Positions 36,501-48,785 of a stretch of 64,000 nucleotides of DNA are shown here, one piece after another (the first letter of the stretch is position 1; each line of letters begins with the position of its first letter). The DNA lies in NCBI RefSeq assembly GCF_001949145.1, contig NW_019091432.1, positions 50,800 to 114,799 of the forward strand, in the 5' to 3' direction. The notes below the pieces were generated by a model. The model had not been told where the DNA came from. It ran no database searches and saw only the letters and a list, made by a program, of their open reading frames with translations. Made by a program: the position numbers and the translations under genes. The stretch comes from Acanthaster planci (lineage: Eukaryota > Echinodermata > Asteroidea > Valvatida > Acanthasteridae).

Positions 36501-39101
36501 AGTAGTAAAAAGGAAGTCTTTCTTGAGAATCAGTAGTGAGCATTTGCACAGTGGTACTCAAAACAAATTAGTCATTTTCATTTTTTCACAACCCCGGGTA
36601 AAGGGCTTTAAAAAACAATTGTGAGTAAACAACCAACATGACCTGAAGAGACAGCTCAGATTTCAGAATGATATGTGTTTCCTCCTTGCAAGTCAACAAG
36701 ATACTTTACTAGTGATTGTGTGGCTTCCTGTACATGTACATGATTTAACAATATCTGATGTAGGCTTTGAGACAAGTTTGAGAAAATCCCATTCTTACCA
36801 AGCTATAAACACATGCTTCCCAAAACACGTAGAAAGCTTTCAAACAGTAAGTCATAAAAAGGCAGCATGGAAGATGCCAAATGAATGACATAAGAGGGGA
36901 AATTTTGAGCATCGTTGCACACGCACAATCCCTTTGCTTCTGCGAAATTACCCTGTTGCTCAACAAAGGCCGTACGAAATGGGTACAATAAACCATCGTT
37001 CAGGGCAAAAACTTTGTGTTTGCGTAAGTTTCTGTTACACTGAGAGTGTACTTTGTCCCTTGATGTGATGTGAATGTGGAATGTGTGTTCAGCTATTTCT
37101 ATAGGATATATTTTCGCATTGTATATTTGCAACGTTCAAATCCAAGTCTCTTTGGCAGTAATGGCCGCAAATTTGGCATAAAATGTCTGCAAATATGTGG
37201 AGGAATATACGGGTCTACGACTGTCTTGTTGCCCAAAGGAAATACATGCCATAAAACTTTATTTTCTGAGTACATGACGGTTTGTTTGTTTTGTATTTTG
37301 CGAGAAACGGAATCAGGAAAAAAAGAGTACAATTTGCAAAGACTGCGGCCTTCGGTCAGTTTCAGAGGCCCCATTTTGGGCGGCTATCATTGATGGACAT
37401 GAAAGCAACTTTTTCCTTTCTTCTGCCCCCAGCACGACAAACTTTGGCGATTTGACACTAACGGCAATTTACTGTCAGAACAAGAGGGTGAGCTATCTCG
37501 GACGTACTTCCCCAAACTTCCAAGAAGCGTTGCAGCTGGTTACGAGAGGTGGTACGACGGGAAAATATACTTCTTTAAAGGTAATTTTAAACAGACGTCA
37601 CTTCAAAAATTGCAGGATTTGGGTTTCTATTGTAAATTAGCGGAATCAAATTCAGACAAAATAGACACTGCATGCTGGATCTGATGAGTAAATATTGAAT
37701 CTATGAGTTTTGGGTGTACCTTTCCTGTCGCATTCAGTCAGTGCTTGACTCAACCTGCTTGACAGTCATACCCATTAACTAAAAACCTTATGACTTAATG
37801 ATATTTGTATCCCATCAGCACGACCAACGGTACTGCAGGAGAATTTGGCCGATACATCCATATCGACAAAGCATAATGGAAGCTAACCGCACACCCCAAT
37901 ATACTTCTGTGTAAAACTGCACGGGATCATTTAAGAATAAAACTCTCAGTTCCTTTTTTTTTTAAATTTTTTTAACAACCAGGACGAAACCACTGGGTCT
38001 ACACGTTTGTCCACGGTCCACCTCCACTCTTCAAGATGTACGATGTGGACCCCTCGAACCTGCCGAGCGAGCCCGATTACCCCCGCCTGGCCAAGGAGCT
38101 GTCTCTTCCCAAGAAGGTCTCGGCGGCCCTGCACGTGGGTGACGAGGGCCGGACGTACATCTTCAAGGGCAAGATGGTTCGGATCGTGGACGAGTATGAA
38201 AACAACACCATCGAGGAGACGAAGACACATCTGGCCTTCCCTGGCGCGCAGTGGTTTCCGACAGGAGCTTTCTATCATGATGGTATAAATGGAATGATAA
38301 TTCTAAATTTGGAAACATAAGCAAATCATGTCAATCTGATGTTTGTTGAAACATGTTCAGGTCCTAATTCCCAGAGACTTTGCCCAGTAGTGCCTGGTTT
38401 TGAAAGAGTCGCACATCGATTATGCCGTATGCACTGTTGTTTCGTTCCAAGGCTATCCTGAAGGCTCCGTTTTGATAATGCGTTGCCCGCAAGTGTGACT
38501 TAGCTAGAGACCGCTTGGGGCTGTTGCACAGATTTTTAGCATTGACAGTGGCTTTGCTTTTCTTGGGATTCGATTCTGATCCTGGGAATTAAGAAATTAT
38601 AAAGGCTGAAGGCCTTTAAAGAACCATGAAGTAGGATTTTTATGAGTTGAATATATGAAGCAATGACTTTACTCCTGTTTTGCAGCAGTAAAAGGGAGAA
38701 TTTTCAAATTTTAGATATCGTGCCGATGAAGATTCCCAAATTCATAGTCGAAGCGTGATGTCTTCACATGCAAAACATCTTCTCTAAAATCAGGAGAAGG
38801 GAGCCACGTCAAATTTTGATTGAGCGCCTTAATCGACGTGGTGATAACCGGCATACTTTTCCAAAATTTGTTCCAAAAGTTACATTATTTAGTTATAGAA
38901 GTTCTACTCTCATCACTGCTGGTCTCAGAAATGTTAATGCGCAATATTTATCTTTTTCACACAGGCTACGCATATCTCATATACAGTCACGGACAGGGAG
39001 CGGACTACTTTCGTTTTAAGTGGGACCAGACTAGGAAGGCCTTCGCAGGCATGCCAGGATACCCACGAAATTTTTTCAAGGATTTCCTGCACTGCCCTTA
39101 A
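33527..39101 (+). CDS. Matrix metalloproteinase 1 of tandem pair (537 aa, 8 exons)
   Basis: Secreted zinc endopeptidase of the matrixin family (M10A), expected to cut extracellular-matrix proteins. Exons: 33527-33667, 33920-34224, 35112-35419, 35734-35892, 36265-36380, 37433-37580, 37983-38282, 38965-39101 (1614 nt, all introns GT-AG, frame intact). Residues 1-24 are a signal peptide. The prodomain includes EYLKKYGYLS (48-57), the cysteine switch PRCGVKD (104-110, Cys106) and a furin-type RSRR (128-131). The catalytic domain has [15 protein letters not shown] (structural metal sites), HEIGHTLGLDH (261-271) and the Met-turn methionine at 279. A short proline-rich hinge (306-322) leads to a hemopexin domain bounded by Cys325 and Cys536. 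An NGT sequon lies at 115-117. The basic site suggests activation in the secretory pathway rather than only outside the cell. Which vertebrate MMP is closest cannot be told here. No clear AATAAA was found downstream. Confidence 0.93.
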
Positions 39102-42100
39102 AAACAGTAGGCCATTGATCCGCCCGGCTTGTACAGGCAACTGACCTGTACTATACAAGATTTCCTTCGAGTGCCACCAATTTTTGAGGACAACGGGAAC
39201 AAGAGGCGAGTTCTTGTAGAGGACTATGGCATTGTCCACGTTAAGACTTCGCAAACCCGTGAATCCTTGGTCACACTTGATTTCCGATCCTACTTGGCAG
39301 GCCAGTTGACTTCCGATTGCCCCATGCTTTATACAGAAGGGTACCAATTTTCTCGCCAGTGAACGGATGGATTTGAGCATTCGTCAGAAACTGGGGATTA
39401 GAATACAATCTAAATAGAACTTTGTTGTTTGCACGTCGTTCATCCACCTCTAGGCCTATGGGAAATTTTTCAGTCCCGGTTCATACCAAGCAATGTTTTA
39501 AACCTTGATTTGAAAAAGGTATTGAGTAAACAGGATATGACAATAACATTCAACCGCAACCAATGATGTGCAGATTTCAGTGCCTTGATTTCTCTTCGGT
39601 GCTAATATTTGTACCCCGGCCTGCCCATTTAGTCCGGAAGGTCTTGACTTGTTTTGCAATTTTTATTCATTTTTTAAAGACCAAAATCAGTCGATGTAAA
39701 AATACAATTTGAGTGTTTTAAGCTTTGTCTTTCTAAATATGTACATGTACATAGCTATGTGTTTTCGCTATTTTTCCATCGTTGATCTCTTGTTCGTAGT
39801 TACCATATTCAGTATTTATTATTTATGTCTGTTACTACAATAGAAAAAAACTGACGTTTTCATCTGTCAACTGAAATAGTAATACATAATGTTCATTCGG
39901 TTTCTTGTTTGTCAGCGTCCACATTCTTATGCGTGCTTCACTTTAAGGGTCCATAGGATGAATTTTTGGAAGCACAGCCGTGCACCTATATTCTCCTCCA
40001 ACTTATATGCGTGAAAAACTATTTACACGTCTCTTTCGGTTAAATGTGTGGGCGAACACGTCCACGCCTTCCCAGGAACTGGAACTGGGGGCGCTGCTGC
40101 CGCGATGCCATTCTTGGGAATATTGTTCAATTCATGGATCTTCCGTTCAAATGTTGAACCCAGTAGCTTATCTGCTCACTGAATTCATACCTATCTAAAG
40201 AAATCTAAGAAAAGAAAATATCGCAACTTCCAAAAGCTTATCTTGCTGAAACCAACAAAGTGTAAACAAATTGAAAGAAAAGGCAATACATGCTATTCAT
40301 CTCTAGAGGAACCCTTTATATTGGGGCTTTCGACCAAATACATGCAGTTGGGTAATGTTTTCACTTGTGTATGCTTGGACGACCACAGAGGAAAGCAATA
40401 TAATAAGCATGTATGTAGCTTTCCGTCCAGCGCTGTGGCGTGCTTCAACGGGACTATTCGATGTTGTGGGCTTTATCGACGGTCACGTGGGCGATGTGCA
40501 AGGACAAGAAGTGTAAAGCTAGGAAAGAATGGACAGGATCTGGAACCATTCTTTCTCTAGCCCATTTCTACGCCTCGTCCGATCCGATAGGCAGAGGATA
40601 TAAGAATTTTCTTGGGCCTCGGAGAGTTCAGTACTTTTACCATTAAACAGGATATATTACAGAGAATTTCTGCAAAAAGCGTGAGCAAACTTTTAAGTTG
40701 TATCACTTCCAAAAATATGAGTTTTAATTAGGTCCCAGACTTCTACAGATTTGTGAAATGGATTCCAACCGGAACTGAATGATTAATTTGCCAGTCACGG
40801 AGCCCCGTCTTCCTAGAAAATGTCTATGAACAGAAAATGGGTATTATGGGTTCACAAACCAGAATGTGTAACTACTGATCATTCCTTGACATCACTTCGT
40901 CGACATGGTAACGCTTTTAATATTCCTCTGAGGCCGCACATGACCGGAAGGGTAATTGTCCAGAAATTGCATGGGTGTGAGGTCAGCGATTGTTCCGCGT
41001 CAAGCCGTGGAACTCTGGTGAGGCCACTGAGGACTTAAGGCCGAAGGCCAGAGTGTGACACGTCCGTCGAACGGTCAAGAATTTTGGCCCAGGGCGGAAA
41101 GATGTCGATATCCCAATGTTCAAATCTAACTGTTCAGTCGGGGAGAGGGATCCTATTTAAACTCAAAGCATTTGCTGACGTCCGCTGTTGAGGTAAAATT
41201 TGCAAACTACGTTTTGCAAACTGGCAATTTTAATCTATTGCATTAATTTTATAGACTGTGTTCAAGACACCAACATTAATCTGCCTTATTGCGAAGTTAT
41301 GTATTTCGAAAGGTGTACAGTGTGGGAGCGCATAACTGAGTAACATCACTCCGTGGATTGATGTTCAATTCAGGTACCGATGTAATTATTCTTACTGTAC
41401 CCGTAAGTTGTTTGTAAACTCGTTTTAAGACAAATGTCAGAGCAAACAAAATGTTTGAACTTCCTAGCTTACCGAAAACTAGCGGTTACAAGTTATCTGA
41501 TAGACGGCTTGAATCCATGTTAGGGTAAAAGCAACCACACTCAACCATGGCCAATAACTCGCAGATTCCGGGTGCTTTCTGCTCTTTTTTGTACAAATAT
41601 TCGTTTACTCATTCCCCCACCCCGCCCTGCAAGTTTGGCTGGAAGGGCATTGACTTACAATCCCTATCAATAAAAACACTTCTTTTCGACCAAAGTGTAT
41701 TAACTCCACAAAGAGTGTTCATACACATTCAGTTAAGTGATGTTGTTGCTGTTAGTAATGTGAGAGCGCTTGTTTGTCATGGTGCTCATGAGTCGCTGTC
41801 CACGGAGAATTACGAACAGTGGCGTCTTGGACGAAAACGCGTAAAAGTCAACTCCTCCGTAAGGTCGGCGTTTGTACATTTATTTCGATACTATTTGTGT
41901 TTCTAAACTGCAAGAGTAAATGTGGTAAGTTCGAAGTTGGACTGCTTCCAGGAACTGCTGGCAAACTAGGCGCGGGAAGGAACTGAGTTCCACGACCTGC
42001 AGGCCGTGCCACGCTGAACTCAGTGTAACAGGGAGTGACGGATGTAGGCCAACCCAGAATTAATAATCAAAATGATGCCTCACGTGCATGTCGTGACTGG

Positions 42101-43500
42101 CGGGGTGTATGTCGACGAAATGTGATTGGCTGTTGGTGACGTAATGTTTCTCAATAGAGCACATGAGGTTGATGTGCTTGAATCGAAAGACATCTGCGCG
42201 CTTCTGTTTTTTTTTTTTTTTTTACCGAATGAGACAAACAACTTTCTCCAAGGAAACAGGATATTGGTTTGAATGCCTGCCCCTTGATTACTCAAGGGGC
42301 AGGCATTCAAACCAATAACGCGTAATTAATAATGCAAGTCTAGTGGTGGAATGTTAAAGCTAAAGAAGGACCCAACTGGCATTTCGGCTGAAGTGTGAAG
42401 GTACAGTCCCAGTGCAAGATAGTAAAGTCCCTTTTTTGTGAAGGCATAAGCTTTCAGTGCAGCAAGAAAATTAAATGCATTTTTTTCAACAACTGACCCG
42501 GTGCAATTATTCTGGTAAGTGAGAGTTCTTTGACTGTATAATGGTTCAGCCGAATAATGGCAAAGTTCGACCAGTTCCAGTGGATATCCGCCAGACAGCC
42601 ATTGAAAAATGTCATACCGGCTGAAAACAAATAGGGCCTATGTTAAAACTTTTGTTTCTGATTTTAAAAAAATTGCATAATCAGAGCGCGGTTAAGAGAT
42701 CGATGGAAATAGGGAAAATAAAGTGGAAAGAACACGCCCGAAGAATTTCATGCCAATAAAATTGTGTTTTCCCATAGTGAGCCGAGGCACTCGTTGATTA
42801 TGAAAACAGTTAACCTAAAACTGCTTATCAAGTTGAATTAACAGTGCAATTGGAATTAATTGTACCAAACCTCTGATAATATCATCGTGCAAGAATGTTA
42901 AATAATTGCTACTTTGGACAATCCTCCGTTTTACAGACCCGTCGAAAAACAGTTTTGTTGGTTTAGATGTATAACTGAGCATTTGTTCTGCGGTTGGATT
43001 TAAGTCACCGATTTACACGTTGCACTTTGTGTACACAAACCTGCCAAATATTTGAGTTGCTCTCTTTTCTTCTCTTGTCGCAAGTGGACCCATAACAATG
43101 CCAATTCTTTTGCGTAGTTTGTTTACTTAAGCAAAACTGGCATCCGTACCTGAAGTCCCAGTACATTTCGAGGGATTCATCGCTTTACACCAGTCTTGTT
43201 AAACTCTAGATAATAGGCGTTAAGCGGAAGCGGTGGAGTGAGTCCGTACCCACAGACTCAGCACTTCAGACTGAAGCAGGAACTGACATCATCTTATTGC
43301 GGTGGAAGTCATCCAATCAGAGGCGGGGTATCCGTGGAGGGATAACAAACACTATCACGATTTTAAGCCGTTTTGCTCCACTCGACTGCGGTTATAAGAG
43401 CTGATTGTAATTACAACTGGCTATATTCCCAGAAACAGAGCAGACGCTTGAGGTGGGTCATTTTGCGAGATCCGTGAAGTGGAGAAATAGCGGCCTTGGA
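39102..43500. other. Intergenic spacer between the two MMP genes
   Basis: Begins with the 3' UTR of the first MMP gene, whose end is undetermined because I found no clear AATAAA. It contains TAGGCCTA at 39451, a T17 tract near 42207-42223 and a near-perfect hairpin (42263-42316). No exon of a third MMP is visible: neither a cysteine switch nor an HExxH motif occurs in the open frames here. Confidence 0.5.
42263..42316. repeat. Perfect 25-bp inverted repeat (4-bp loop)
   Basis: The arm ATTGGTTTGAATGCCTGCCC (20 of 25 bases, 42263-42287) is exactly mirrored at 42292-42316 around TTAC. Function unknown; no flanking duplication is seen. Confidence 0.9.
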
Positions 43501-43538
43501 GGACGGCTATATAACCGGCAAGTCAGTGGTCATCTTGT

Positions 43539-43546
43539 TATAAAAG
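43539..43546 (+). promoter_or_regulatory. TATA box of the second MMP gene
   Basis: A consensus TATAAAAG lies 83 bp upstream of the ATG at 43622, placing transcription start near 43570 with a short leader of about 50 nt. A second TATATAA lies at 43508-43514. Confidence 0.7.
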
Positions 43547-43621
43547 TTCTTTGTGTGTGTGAACAACATCACTGGTAAATCGCGATACTTCTGCTCAACA
43601 CGTTACGCTCGTACAACTGAA

Positions 43622-46600
43622 ATGTACAGTTTCACATTTTTTGCGCTTCTCGGAGCGTTTCTAGGATGCAGTCTCACTCCAGAAACATTCGCTCTACCTC
43701 CTAGTAATGTTGCCTCGAGGGCACGTCTCTATGTAAGTAAATCCAAAAAGAACTCAACTCTTAGCTGTTCGTCTTAACTAAAAACAAGTTAACTATGATT
43801 ACGTCTTCTATTCAATTGTACTCTTCAGGCACTTCTCTAGAACACATCGCAGAAAACATTCAAGTGTAAATATGTTGTTTCAACAGGAATTTCTTGAGAA
43901 GTACGGCTATTTCGATAACTTGCCCTCAAAGACTGAGGGTAAACCCCCAACCGCAGATGAGCAACGGGAGGCGATTGTGTCTATGCAGCGCATGGCTGGC
44001 ATACCTACGACGGGGGAATTGGACGAGAAGACGGCTGAAATACTACGCAAGTCCCGCTGTGGAGTCAAAGACGGAAATCCCCGTGACATAGTGAAGCGGC
44101 CAGACCAAGACCAACGTGAGAGGCGGTATTCAGTGCTAGGCGACCCGTACAAATGGATGGACAAGACAGATCTTACATACAAGTGAGGTTCTGACGATTT
44201 CTTAAAAACTGGCAACTTCTGTCGTTTTTTGTCCAAATGTGAACGTTGTCATCTGCGAATAATTGTTTTTGCATTTTTAGTTGAACAGTAACAATCAAAT
44301 TTGAATTTGCCGATTCTTCTGAATTACTAAATGAATAATCAGTTAATTTTTCCAAGTTAATTGTTCCAACCAGTGGTTGGAACAATTAACTTGGAAAAAT
44401 TAAGCTCTAGCTTTATCACGTTTGACATCACAAGTGTTTTGTCACAATCCGGCAGGAAGATTTTAGTGTACTGCAAAATGCGCCAAAAGTGGCTGAAAAT
44501 GCCTTTTCTTTTTGCTAATTGAAGTTGTACTGACCAAATTTGTTTTTCCACCCTGAAGAGTAATGAACTACCCCGGTGAGAATTCGCCAGACTTGACTCG
44601 CGAGCAAGTGGACCAAGGCATCCACGCCGCCTTCAAGGTCTGGAGTGACGTCACACCACTGACCTTCACCGAGATCCACTCCGATGACGCGGACATCAGG
44701 ATTCTGTTCGGCGGCAGGGCGCACACCAGAGTCCCGGGAGATCCTCCATTCGACGGCCCCGGTGGCACACTCGCCCATGCCTTCACCCCAAACTCGGGAT
44801 GGGGAGAGACCGACGGAGATGTACACCTTGACGACGACGAAACCTTCACTGAAGGTGTTTTCAGAGGTAATGCATTTTTTAATCTAGTGATTTGATCATA
44901 TTTGATTAACCTCTCCCGTAATCAATTGACGCTAGCTAAGGAAAAGGACTATATCAAGACCCGAGTTTTATTTAAAATTCTATCACCAGATGCCAAGATG
45001 CCTTAACCTTTCAGTAAAAATTCATATTTATTATGGAAGGCACTTAAAACTTTCTATTGGCAGATTCTTTTGGTATAGTGACCTGTGATACAAATCGTGC
45101 CTTGTTTTTTTTCAGTGTTTATTTATTTTCCATCAAACATGTACAAAGGAATAAAAAGTTTGTGATTATATTTCCAAATAGCCTTTTCTTTTTTAAGTGG
45201 CTTTTCGTTTTAAATTCGTATAGTCTGTAGTTCATCTTTCATCATGTTCTTATTTGTTCGAATACTTCCTGTACAGGCACTAACCTGTTCTACACCCTGG
45301 CACACGAGATCGGCCACGCCCTCGGCATGTTCCATTCTGACGTATCGGATTCCCTCATGTGGCCCTACGACCGTGGCTACATCCCTGACTTCAAGTTACC
45401 CGAGGACGACATCTTGGGAATCCAGGCTCTCTATGGTAAGATTTTCTTTTGATACCTCAAAACAATACTGGAGACCGCGTCTTCGAGCCTCTCAAGGTGG
45501 TTCGTGATTTTACTGGATTGTATTGGAGAAGTTGGAGCTGGTCCCTCATAACAAAACAAAAAACAAAAGCAAAAAGAAAAACCAGTGCAGACTAGGCCGA
45601 TCCTAGGTCAAATCATGGAAGAACGGAAGAGATACTGATGATGTTTTGTTTTCACCTCATTAATTGATTTATCCTGGGTCAAAGTAAGAATTTTTTCTGA
45701 AAAACTTTCCCAACCTCCCACAGGGAGCTGCTGTTACCGATTTTTTTTCATTTTGGCCCTTTCAGTTTCTCAAAAAATAAAATAAAACCCTGGCACTATG
45801 TCCCGGGAGAGCAAGCATGCTGTTCACCCTCCGCTGGATATGCCAGTGGTCACTAGTTCAAGATTGTGTTCCGTATTTGTGTAAGTATTTAAAGTGGCTT
45901 TTTTGAAAGCCTGGGCCCCCTGCTTTGTGCCCGGAATTGCATTTGGTTTAATACTCTAAGAGACATAATTATGTGCACTTTTTTTCCGAAGGCCCCAATC
46001 CCGACCCAACTGCATCAACACAGCCTCCAGTGACCGTGAACCGTCTGTACTGCGAAAACACGTTCGGTGCCACAGCTTTCATTGACAACGAGTATTTCAT
46101 GTTCGGGGTAAGTGTGCATGTTCATGTACATCTAATACCTTTCAGCTGCGAAGCGAATTTTCCATCTGCAAGTTATAGATATGTTGTCTATATTGGGTCA
46201 ACCTGGTGTTATTAGGGTTTGGCCGATAGCAGAGTGGATTTTGTTACCCGTCCTTCCAAAAGAATTATCGAACAATGAAATGCCTCGTGGAGCGATGAAG
46301 AGACAGGATGCGCACATTCATCCAAATAATTGAAATTCTTGAAGTAGATGATAAACCAGAACCGTACTAGTTACTGGTGTACAGTTACCAGGACAAGGTC
46401 AATAAAGATCCACTTTCGAGGTTTCCAGCAGTATGTTGTTTGTCTAGGCTTTCTGTTTGGAAACTATGTTTCAGTATTAATGAGAGATTTTACTCTGCAA
46501 TAACAAGACACGTTCTCAATGTTATTTTGAAATTAAAAGTTACTAAAATTACCTGTTTCTTAACATAAAATCTGTCAATTATTTTAAAAAGTTTGGCAAT

Positions 46601-48260
46601 CAAACTTTTGAAAGAAAGGGGGAGACACCGTTTGAAAACATGCAGCCAAATGTACTTCGATAATTCAAGCAAATACAAATTTGAACCGTAACTTAGTGAG
46701 ATGTGGAAACAGATGTAGATGGTCGTCGTCAATATACGTCCAGCCAAAAAGACAAGTGTCGGCTCTAATTAATAAATGGAATGCATATTTGAATTTCTTG
46801 GCAGGGTGGTCTGATGTGGCGGTTCGACTCTGATCGCAATCTCCTCTCTCCCCCTGAGGGTCAATCTCCGCGGGACATTTTCCCCAAATTTCCGGCCGAT
46901 GTCAGGGCTGTCTATCACGAAGGAAGAAGTGGCAACGTTATTGTACTCAAAGGTAAATGACACCACTTGCAAAATTGTCCAGGTTCATATGGAGGAATGT
47001 GGCTAGTAAAAGAGCCCTGCAGTCGATGTCACTAGCTGGTCGATGTAGGATGGGATTTTTGCTGACGGAACATTGTCTGCTGTGAAACTAATCAGCTTGT
47101 AGTTGAACAGACATAAAAATCAGTACAAGACAAGACCGAAGCAAGATCCAGACCATGGGTGGGGGGGGGAACAAGTAAGCAACGTCCCTGGTAAACTTTT
47201 GCATTAACTGATCATATGTGCCAGTCGAAATAGGCTGCTCAGAAATAATTTCCTGAACGCTGCTCAGAAATAATTTCCTGAACAAAATGGCTCTGTCCAT
47301 ACAAAACAACCTCAATTTAAGACACCTAATTATCTTCACAATGATTGATCAAAAAACTCCTCATCTTTTTTTTTTTGAGGGGGGGACATGGCTCTGTTGC
47401 CCCTCCCCCAGCATCCACCCTTGAGCAAGACAAGCTATCTAACACAGCAGTTACTTCAGCGTTCTTATTTCCCGATCTCAAACCGACAGCAAGGAACTAC
47501 TGGGTGTACGAGAAGTCATCGTCCTGGACTAATACCTCACCTCAGTATCAACTGAAAGACATCAACCCGGACACAAGGACGGATTTCCCCCAGCACGTCA
47601 GGGAACTAGGCTTCCCTAGGTCCGTTTCAGGGGTGGTCCACTTAGCGGAAGTCGGGTTCTCCTACCTAATCAAGGGCAAGAAGGTGTTCACCTTCGATGA
47701 GTACCGACTGGAGCTATCCAAGACCTCAGCTAAAGTTAGCAATGTCTTCGAAGGTGTTTCCGACAGACCATCTTCAGCCTTTTTCGCCCAAGGTTGGTTT
47801 TGCTATATTTTCGTTCTCATTGGTTTTGCTAAAATTGCATTTCAGGGGACTCGGACTGATATAATGGGGCTATCGCCCCAAACCATTCCCATCCTACCAT
47901 TTCAACTCCATGTCATGCATGCGGATTAACCCCCATAAGTACAGTGAGAAAGACTGGACATGTGTAATATATTTCCTGGAAGTTGCTCATATTCCTGGAA
48001 CTGAATACACTTGTGTCTAGACAAGAAATGAGAATGCGGACTTCCACACACAGTTAACTATGCAATCGCGACTGGCGAGTATTGTAATCATGAAATGTAA
48101 ACAAATGAAAACCCTTTCTGAATTGGCAGGTTTTGCTAACGTTCTGGTGGGACAAGATTATTACCGTTATGTCTACGACTTCAAGACATCGTCGTTTGTC
48201 GCCCTCAGTGGTTACCCAAGAAACTTTGCCGAGGAGTTTCTGCGATGCCCTACCGCATAA
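43622..48260 (+). CDS. Matrix metalloproteinase 2 of tandem pair (523 aa, 8 exons)
   Basis: Paralogue of the MMP gene 4.5 kb upstream. Exons: 43622-43732, 43887-44182, 44559-44866, 45277-45435, 45992-46107, 46805-46952, 47490-47792, 48130-48260 (1572 nt, frame intact). Exons 3, 4, 5 and 6 have exactly the lengths of their counterparts (308, 159, 116, 148 nt) and all intron phases agree. Signal peptide about 1-24; prodomain [10 protein letters not shown] (38-47), cysteine switch SRCGVKD (Cys95), furin-type RERR (114-117). Catalytic motif [11 protein letters not shown] (248-258) and Met-turn methionine 266. Short non-repetitive hinge, then a hemopexin domain between Cys312 and Cys520. The ATG at 43622 is preferred over upstream in-frame codons because it follows the TATA box at the right distance and starts directly with a signal peptide. 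The intron 7 donor (GTTGGT) is weak. Its catalytic half is better conserved with its paralogue than the hemopexin half. Confidence 0.93.
44343..44403. repeat. Perfect 30-bp inverted repeat in MMP intron 2
   Basis: The arm at 44343-44372 (TTAATTTTTCCAAGTTAATT, continuing GTTCCAACCA) is exactly mirrored at 44374-44403 around a single G. It lies wholly inside intron 2 of the second MMP gene. Such perfect arms are either young, under conversion, or a cloning or assembly product. Confidence 0.9.
47234..47283 (+). repeat. Tandem duplication of 25 bp in MMP intron 6
   Basis: GCTGCTCAGAAATAATTTCC plus TGAAC occurs twice in direct succession without a mismatch (47234-47258, 47259-47283), within intron 6 of the second MMP gene. 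Confidence 0.9.
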
Positions 48261-48779
48261 TTTTGGAGGCGGAAAAACAGACTTCAAAGCGGTATCCAAA
48301 ACCTGACTTTGGAAAGAATGCCTTTAACAGAGACTCCTAACTGTTCATTTTATGTATGTGCTCTATGTAGTACTTACACATGTATGTATTTATTTACCGC
48401 TTGGTAAAATATTTATGCAATTTGATATTTATTTCTGATATTTTATTTTTAAAAATGGAGATTTTGAGCAAACTCTAATTTGTGTTTATGGTAACATTTT
48501 AACCATTCTTGTGGAATCTGTGTATGACACAAACGTAAGAGCCAAAAGGCTTAAGTACAGTGTATATTCAAATGGTAATGTAAACATGTTGTTCAAGAAC
48601 TGCCGTAAAACTTTTTCTCCTGTATAATTTGCACAATTTTCAGACACATACATATGTAAACATGTCGTCGAACTTTGTTGTCCAAGTTCCATTTCTTATA
48701 CACATTTCAGGTTTTGAGAGGTTTGAAATGTTACTCACGAGCGATGATATTAATGAAACCTTCTTTACAAAAGCAAAAC

Positions 48780-48785
48780 AATAAA
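48780..48785 (+). terminator. Polyadenylation signal of the second MMP gene
   Basis: AATAAA about 520 nt after the stop codon, in sense orientation; it is the first such hexamer I find downstream. It implies a 3' UTR of roughly 540 nt. Confidence 0.6.

Noticed and set aside
47345-47929. 194-codon open frame on the plus strand
   Set aside because: Only 47490-47792 is real (MMP exon 7); both flanks are intron read-through.
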